This document shows, piece after piece, positions 6,533 to 10,933 of a DNA stretch of 10,933 nt. The notes beneath the pieces were generated by a model. The model was given only the letters and a program-made list of their open reading frames with translations, was not told the DNA's origin and searched no databases. Position numbers and translations under genes: made by a program. The stretch's first letter is position 1; each line of letters opens with the position of its first letter. Origin of the DNA: an uncultured Pseudomonadales bacterium (GTDB lineage Bacteria > Pseudomonadota > Gammaproteobacteria > Pseudomonadales > IMCC2047); contig CAMYKE010000012.1 in assembly GCA_947258895.1 (NCBI GenBank), forward strand, positions 1-10,933. The letters are read 5' to 3'.

Positions 6533-7066
6533 ATGGGCGATAACAAAGCAGAACTCAAGGTAGGCGAAGTAGTGGTCAGGGCCGAGGGCTCCGGTGTCGT
6601 GCTAAGCATGGGTGATAGTGGCCAAAACCTGCACCTGGATGCTGAGCATCTGCCGGACCTGATAAACTTTTTTGCCAGCCTGGCCCCGTCCCCCTCGGAA
6701 CGGCGCATCGGGTTTCGCATTCCTGTCGCAAAGATGGATCCCAACACCCGCGATGATTTGCAGATGGAAATCACTCTGGACGGGCGCACATGGTCGGTCC
6801 AGCCGGTCGACTTTAGCCTGACGGGGGTTTTGGTCGAAACCGATGAAAGGCCTGCCGAAGGCGCGGATCTCGAGTTGTCGATTGACTTCATGGGGATGAA
6901 ATCGAAAATGCGGGCCAAGGTTGTGCGTTTGCTGGGTGAGAATAAAGTGGCTATGCACTTTCCATCTACCTTGCGTGATGGCGAACTGGACCCACCGGAC
7001 TCCCTGATAGGCGTCTATCGCAAAATTGAGGGCATTTGGCTAAAACAGCGGATGAAATTCGATTAG
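6533..7066 (+). CDS. PilZ-domain protein (c-di-GMP receptor)
   Basis: Start at 6533 (177 aa), preceded by AAGGAGGA (6519-6526), beats the longer frame from 6410. Residues 1-~50 are a small acidic N-terminal part (VGEVVVRAEGSGVVL, HLDAEHLPDLINFF). From ~55 a PilZ domain begins with both c-di-GMP signatures: RxxxR as R58-I-G-F-R62, and D/NxSxxG as D93-F-S-L-T-G98, followed by strands GVLVET, DLELSIDF and MRAKVVRLLGENKVAMHF, which form the barrel. Intact signatures mean it can probably bind c-di-GMP. A tail (DSLIGVYRKIEGIWLKQR) extends beyond the domain. No signal peptide or membrane segment is seen, so it acts in the cytoplasm. It follows rimK but is separated by a terminator and has its own dyad upstream. 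The downstream partner is unknown. Confidence 0.9.
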   Translation: MGDNKAELKVGEVVVRAEGSGVVLSMGDSGQNLHLDAEHLPDLINFFASLAPSPSERRIGFRIPVAKMDPNTRDDLQMEITLDGRTWSVQPVDFSLTGVLVETDERPAEGADLELSIDFMGMKSKMRAKVVRLLGENKVAMHFPSTLRDGELDPPDSLIGVYRKIEGIWLKQRMKFD

Positions 7067-7452
7067 GTATGATCCCCGCGGGACAACGCTGGCGGAATTC
7101 CTGCCACTGCCCGCGCCTTGCAAGTTGCGCCGCACGGTGAGGGAACTGCGCCGGATGTTATGACCGCAACGGCAGGCACCGGAGGCCAGCAAGCACGCAG
7201 AACAGAACAGAACAAAGCGTCGCCGCGTTGAAATTCCCTGCCAGTGCTGTGAGCGAATGATTTTCGGTGTAGAAAAGACGCGCTCGAGCGGTATCTTGTT
7301 TGCCAAACCTGGAATACCCGCCAACCTCCTGAACGCGGCGCTGTCGAATTCGGAACTGCGGGCTCTCTGTTTGCGCCACCTCAAGTAAACTGGGAAAACA
7401 GCGCGACTTTTCTTATACTCAGCGCCCGTTACAATTTCCCGGCAATTAATTC
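7067..7452. other. 386-bp intergenic region between PilZ and dusC genes
   Basis: No gene is supported. Two overlapping reverse-strand frames (7040-7384 and 7158-7379) have no ribosome site or recognisable family. Items seen: a short 'agaac' triplicate at 7199-7213 and a possible -10 box TATACT at 7414-7419 for dusC without a good -35. No clear terminator for the PilZ gene was found. Confidence 0.45.
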
Positions 7453-8424
7453 ATGCGTTTAATTCTGGCCCCTATGGAAGGGGTGATTGATCACACCATG
7501 CGCGACCTGCTCACCGGCCTGGGTGGGCTGGACCGCTGCGTCACGGAGTTTGTGCGCGTGAGTGAGCTGTTGTTGCCGCCACGGGTGTTTTACCGATTTT
7601 GCCCCGAGTTAAGACGGAGCGGAATGACCTCCACGGGAGTCCCTGTGTACGTACAACTCCTCGGCGGGAAACCCGCTCCCATGGCCGACAATGCCGCGCG
7701 CGCTGCCGAGCTCGGAGCACCGGGAATCGACCTTAATTTCGGCTGTCCCGCCAAGACCGTGAATCGCAGTGATGGCGGCTCGATCCTGTTGCGCGAGCCG
7801 GAGCGGATCCATGCCATTGTCTGCGCGGTGCGTCGTGCCGTGCCGGCCGCGGTGCCGGTCACTGTCAAGATGCGGCTGGGTTTCGAGGATAGCGGTTTGT
7901 TGAAGGAAAATGTGTGTGCAATCGACGCCGCCAGGCCGACCGAACTCGCAATCCACGCCCGCACCAAAAAAGACGGGTATAAACCGCCCGCCTACTGGGA
8001 TGAAATCGCCCGGGTACGGCAGTGGGTAACGCTACCGATTGTTGCCAATGGCGAGATCTGGAGTCCCGGCGATGCCCGGCGCTGCCGTGAAGCGAGTGGC
8101 TGTGACGACCTGATGCTGGGGCGTGGTATCCTGTGTCGCCCGGATTTGGCGCGCCTGGTTCGCGCTGCTGCCAATGGGCATGAAACCGCTGCGCTCGACT
8201 GGCCGCAAGTGCAGGCGCTGGTGTTGCAGCTGCTCGATGCAACCGAGCGGGAGTACGATGCGCGCTATGTCGGCAACCCGATTAAACAGTGGTTGTGCTA
8301 CCAGCGGCGCTATTTTCCGCAGGCGGCAACGCTGTTTGAGAAAATCAAGCGGCTGCATGAGCCCGCAGCGATCCGCGAGCATCTGCTACGCGTCGATTCC
8401 GGGACTTGCCTGCAGTCCGCATGA
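7453..8424 (+). CDS. dusC: tRNA-dihydrouridine(16) synthase DusC
   Basis: DusC is a cytoplasmic FMN enzyme that uses NADPH to reduce uridine 16 in the tRNA D-loop to dihydrouridine. The 323-residue protein has the family length and lines up with E. coli DusC as I remember it: LAPMEGV near the N-terminus (4-10), TEFVRV (31-36), VQLLGG (67-72), and LNFGCPAKTVN (94-104) with the catalytic cysteine C98, which protonates the uracil ring. Flavin and phosphate contacts VKMRLG (138-143), IHARTKKDGY (167-176), ANGEIW (198-203) and LGRG (222-225) follow. The C-terminal helical domain has IKQWLCYQRRYFP, close to the IKQWLSYLRK of E. coli DusC, which marks the DusC rather than the DusA/B subgroup. There is no clear Shine-Dalgarno before the ATG. 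It is monocistronic as far as can be seen. Confidence 0.93.
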   Translation: MRLILAPMEGVIDHTMRDLLTGLGGLDRCVTEFVRVSELLLPPRVFYRFCPELRRSGMTSTGVPVYVQLLGGKPAPMADNAARAAELGAPGIDLNFGCPAKTVNRSDGGSILLREPERIHAIVCAVRRAVPAAVPVTVKMRLGFEDSGLLKENVCAIDAARPTELAIHARTKKDGYKPPAYWDEIARVRQWVTLPIVANGEIWSPGDARRCREASGCDDLMLGRGILCRPDLARLVRAAANGHETAALDWPQVQALVLQLLDATEREYDARYVGNPIKQWLCYQRRYFPQAATLFEKIKRLHEPAAIREHLLRVDSGTCLQSA

Positions 8425-8512
8425 CGCGCCGGAAGGAAGCTCACGTTGCGCAGGTTTGCGGCACGATAATTTCAAGGGTTTGCGCCGCAAATAAAACGCG
8501 CCGGCTCTGCTC

Positions 8513-8863
8513 GTGACTGCCCGTTGCAACAAGACCTGGATCGAAGACAGGGCCATACTGCATATCGCACTGCATTTGCTGGTTCCGCTCGCACTGGCCA
8601 TTGGCTGTTACCGGTGTCGGTGGCGCTCGAGTTACGCATTGTTGCTGGCCGGGCTGCTGATCGATCTCGATCACCTGCTGGCCAGCCCGATTTACAGCCG
8701 GGGGCGTTGTAGCCTCGGCTTCTATCCATTGCATACCGCGATACCGATCTTACTCTAGTGCCTGTTGCTGCTGCACCCCAAAACCCGGCTGGTGGGAATC
8801 GGGTTATGCGTGCATGTGGTTCTCGACGGGATCGACTGCCAGATTACAATTGGAATCTGGTAG
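8513..8863 (+). pseudogene. DUF6122-like membrane protein gene with in-frame amber stop
   Basis: One frame reads ILHIALHLLVPLALAIGCYR, then YALLLAGLLIDLDHLLASPIY, RCSLGFYPLHT, then a TAG codon at 8756-8758, and continues without a shift as CLLLLHPKTRLVGIGLCVHVVLDGIDCQ to a stop at 8861-8863. The order of hydrophobic segment, DLDHLLA-P-Y, G-HPLHT-like, hydrophobic segment and H-LD-DC is what I know of DUF6122, small inner-membrane proteins of unknown role. Only a GTG at 8513 offers a start, and it has no ribosome site. Family members, as I recall, begin M-L-H, and here the matching codon is ATA (8555-8557), one base from ATG. Lost start plus nonsense codon argue for a pseudogene. A sequencing error or amber readthrough is possible but less likely. 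Confidence 0.65.
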
Positions 8864-8918
8864 CAGAGTCCGGGGTCCGCGGGGTAGCCGGGTGTATGGC
8901 AGTGCTGGCAGGGGGGCG

Positions 8919-10214
8919 TTATTGCGCTTCGGGCAGGCCCTTGCCAATTGGTACCGCGAGCAGGCTGGCCGTGGCCAGCAGGGCGAGTACCACGGTGATC
9001 GAGTATTGCGCAACGATTGCTCCGAGCAGCCCTCCCAGCAGTAACATGATTCCAATGACCGTGTTGCTAACCGCGACATAATCGGTACGACGATTGCCCT
9101 CGGCCAGATCTACCAGGTAGGTCTTGCGGCCCAGACGCACGCCCTGGTGCACCAGCGCGAGCAGGAAAAACAATCCCATGCTCAAGGGCAACAGCCACTG
9201 GCTACCGGTATAGCTGAGAATGCTCGCGCCCGCGCACAACAAAGCCGTTACCCCTGCCGTCAATAGCAGCACCGCTCGGCTGCTGGTATCGGCAAACTTG
9301 CCCCAAAACGGGCCGCTGAGCAGGCTGGCGATGCCGCTGAGCGCGACAAACCAGCCCAAATTCGCCAGGCTGCCCTGTGCATCGCTTTGCCTGGCGAGCA
9401 AGATAAAGTAGGGCGCCGCCAGCCCGGAGCTCATCATCAGGCTGCGCACAATTACGAAGCGGCGGAATGGCGGGTCTTGCTGCAGCAGGGCCAGGCTGGC
9501 AAAGGCCTCGCGCAGCGCATTGCCACCGCCCTCGGTCGCGCCAGGGTACTCGTTCACCACTCCATAGGCCAGGCTGGCGAGCAACCAGCATCCGCTCGCC
9601 GCTACCAATAACCATATGTATTGCTCGGTGCCGGCGCGGAATTCCACCAGCAGTGCGATGCCGATGCCGATCGTGATTAAACCGGCGGCACTTGCGCTGT
9701 ACCCGCCGATCCGGCCGCGCCGGGTCTTTGGAATGGTCTTGCCGAGCACGTCTTTGGAGGCCACCGAGCAGATCCCGCGCGCCAGGCTGAATAGTATGAG
9801 CAGCGCAATAAAGATCCAGCCCGCCGTGCTGCCCCGGAAGAAGAGGGCGGTTATCGCCATGCCGGCGATGGCGAGCGACTGTAGCAGGCAACCTGCGACA
9901 AAAAACCATTTGCGCACTGCATAGCCGCGCAATACGCCTCCGATAAGCAATTGCGGGAGCAGCGAGCCGGACTCGCGCACGGGTACCAGCAAACCGGTAA
10001 AAAAGGCCGGTACGCCCAGGCCGCTGAAGAGCCAGGGCAATACGATCTTGGGGCTGGACAGCGCATCGCCCAGTTTGGTGAAAAACTGGGCGAGCAATAT
10101 GGCAAAAAAATTGCCGGGGACTTCGCGGCATGCCTCTTCGGAAATGTCCTTGCAGACGCGAGCGTCTTCTTCGTCCGCCAGGAATTCGTATAGTTTATCG
10201 GCGCCAACCGCCAT
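8919..10214 (-). CDS. Major facilitator superfamily (MFS) transporter
   Basis: About 431 residues with roughly twelve hydrophobic segments, the usual size of an MFS carrier in the inner membrane. A conserved-looking cytoplasmic N-terminus (KLYEFLADEEDARVCKDI, then EACREVPGNFF) precedes the first helix; I recall this head in a group of marine proteobacterial MFS proteins. Other marks: LVPVRESGSLLPQ early on, ASKDVLGKTIPKTRRGRIGG (motif-A-like basic loop between helices) and, in the second half, GPFWGKFADTSSRAVLL and HQGVRLGRKTYLVDLA. Two ATGs lie in tandem; the second (10214) has GGGAG five bases upstream, better spacing than the first (10217). The substrate cannot be told. The gene converges on the DUF6122 remnant and diverges from the hydrolase gene. 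Confidence 0.88.
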   Translation of the reverse strand: MAVGADKLYEFLADEEDARVCKDISEEACREVPGNFFAILLAQFFTKLGDALSSPKIVLPWLFSGLGVPAFFTGLLVPVRESGSLLPQLLIGGVLRGYAVRKWFFVAGCLLQSLAIAGMAITALFFRGSTAGWIFIALLILFSLARGICSVASKDVLGKTIPKTRRGRIGGYSASAAGLITIGIGIALLVEFRAGTEQYIWLLVAASGCWLLASLAYGVVNEYPGATEGGGNALREAFASLALLQQDPPFRRFVIVRSLMMSSGLAAPYFILLARQSDAQGSLANLGWFVALSGIASLLSGPFWGKFADTSSRAVLLLTAGVTALLCAGASILSYTGSQWLLPLSMGLFFLLALVHQGVRLGRKTYLVDLAEGNRRTDYVAVSNTVIGIMLLLGGLLGAIVAQYSITVVLALLATASLLAVPIGKGLPEAQ

Positions 10215-10394
10215 CATGACTCCCGTTGTTTTCGATCAGTGCTCTTCCACAGCAGACCCTCGACAGCCCGCAGGATAAACATCCGGTGGCTTGCAGGCAA
10301 GGATCGCGATTTGCGGGCCAGGGAATCCCGGCCAGGCGATGGTCTCCGAAAGCATTGATTATTTGGGTACGCGCGTTAGTTTTTTGGTATCTTT

Positions 10395-10407
10395 AGGAGG
10401 TGCGATG
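10395..10407 (+). promoter_or_regulatory. Strong Shine-Dalgarno and upstream in-frame ATG before the hydrolase
   Basis: A consensus AGGAGG (10395-10400) sits 4 bp ahead of an ATG at 10405-10407. That ATG opens a frame which, without any stop, joins the hydrolase frame 34 codons later at 10507. It is either the true start of an N-terminally extended hydrolase or an older or alternative start. Confidence 0.5.
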
Positions 10408-10506
10408 GGTTTGCATCCATGGTGGGCGGGCATGGCATGGCTGGCAGCCTCCCATTTAAAGATGCGAATTTCAATAAGAATACCTCATTACGGGACGGAG
10501 CGGGTT

Positions 10507-10933
10507 ATGCCGAAAGATCATTATTTCAAGTCCATCGACGGGCTGGAGTTATATTACCGGGAATACGGGTCGCGACGCTCGGGAGGGCCGACACTGGTCT
10601 GCTTGCCCGGGTTGACCCGCAGTGGACTCGATTTCGAAGAATTGGCGCACTACCTGGAAACAAGGGACTTTCGGGTGATCTGCCCGGATTACCGCGGCCG
10701 CGGCAAATCTGCCTACGATACGAACTGGCGCAATTATTCTATACCCACCTACCTTGCCGATCTGCAGAACCTGCTATTTCGTGCCCAGGTATATCGCTTT
10801 GCATTGATTGGCGGGAGCCTGGGCGGCATGCTGGCGATGACGATAGCCGCCACCCAGCGGGCGATGGTGACGTCGGTCGTGCTCAATGATGTCGGGCCGG
10901 ATCTTGACCCGGAGGGTTTTGCAACGCTGCCCG
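10507..10933 (+). CDS. Alpha/beta hydrolase, 3' end beyond the window
   Basis: The frame is open to the window end, so 142 residues are visible. They read as the N-terminal half of an alpha/beta hydrolase: FKSIDGLELYYREYG (first strands), LVCLPGLTRSGLDFEEL (oxyanion-hole loop, in place of the common HG motif), VICPDYRGRGKSAYD (57-71), WRNYSIPTYLADL, and the nucleophile elbow IGGSLGG with GxSxG around Ser104, then VVLNDVGPDLDPEG. The catalytic His lies beyond the edge. The call at 10507 follows where family members usually begin and has GGAG six bases upstream (10497-10500). The in-frame ATG at 10405 with a better AGGAGG would add 34 residues of no recognised type. The enzyme is likely cytoplasmic; the substrate is unknown. 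It diverges from the MFS gene across ~190-290 bp holding both promoters. Confidence 0.88.
   Translation, partial: MPKDHYFKSIDGLELYYREYGSRRSGGPTLVCLPGLTRSGLDFEELAHYLETRDFRVICPDYRGRGKSAYDTNWRNYSIPTYLADLQNLLFRAQVYRFALIGGSLGGMLAMTIAATQRAMVTSVVLNDVGPDLDPEGFATLP

Noticed and set aside
7199..7213. agaac repeated three times
   Set aside because: Too short to count as a meaningful tandem repeat.
8424..8504. 9-mer acgcgccgg repeated at 8424-8432 and 8496-8504, around an 8-bp inverted repeat (8455-8462 / 8484-8491)
   Set aside because: Could be a weak terminator or chance in GC-rich DNA; no T-run and no clear element structure.
9202..10131. 309-codon reverse frame
   Set aside because: A shadow of the MFS gene on the same strand in another frame; Arg/Pro-rich with no hydrophobic helices.
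10419..10889. 156-codon forward frame
   Set aside because: It overlaps the alpha/beta hydrolase in another frame; the hydrolase frame shows the family motifs and this one shows none.

Overview
The window looks like chromosomal DNA of an environmental, probably marine or sediment, gammaproteobacterium. The signs are a DusC-type tRNA dihydrouridine synthase, a RimK-type glutamate ligase, Shine-Dalgarno-led genes, a PEP-CTERM secreted protein, and short 'ggggacggaggg' and 'ggggtcagagt' inverted repeats of the kind I recall near IS200-like/REP-associated (RAYT) transposases. No rRNA, tRNA, CRISPR array or complete transposase gene was seen.

Left part (1-3737) is an accessory, mosaic region. It opens with the C-terminal end of a CBS-domain protein (probably the tail of a GCS2-CBS fusion) that is cut off in mid-domain. 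Its last bases run into a remnant of a ComEC-like metallo-beta-lactamase protein (HHGS motif). The remnant lies antisense to the 3' end of a reverse-strand lipoprotein gene that also seems to have lost its natural C-terminus. So three broken genes meet within about 160 bp. Next come a RAYT-type hairpin, a reverse-strand PEP-CTERM protein with its own terminator, and a secreted fasciclin (FAS1) protein. The fasciclin gene is flanked by two same-orientation copies of a ~143-bp MITE-like element; the second copy carries duplicated termini.

Middle part (3738-7066): an NAD(P)H-dependent FMN reductase, a 640-bp geneless stretch that ends in a strong hairpin, a RimK ATP-grasp ligase fused to an RCK_C (TrkA-C) domain, a long inverted repeat and a rho-independent terminator. 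A PilZ (c-di-GMP-binding) protein follows, with a near-perfect 13-bp-arm palindrome upstream. RimK is known in Pseudomonas to be controlled by c-di-GMP. A RimK with its own ligand-binding-type domain beside a PilZ protein is the most interesting functional pairing here, although the terminator between them argues against one operon.

Right part (7067-10933) is ordinary housekeeping and transport: dusC, a DUF6122-like membrane protein gene broken by an in-frame amber codon, a convergent MFS transporter on the reverse strand, and, diverging from it, an alpha/beta hydrolase that runs off the window end and has two plausible in-frame starts.

I did not find a clear new multi-gene system. The best leads are the RimK-RCK_C/PilZ locus with its structured flanks, the MITE pair around the fasciclin gene, and the three-gene junction at the left edge.
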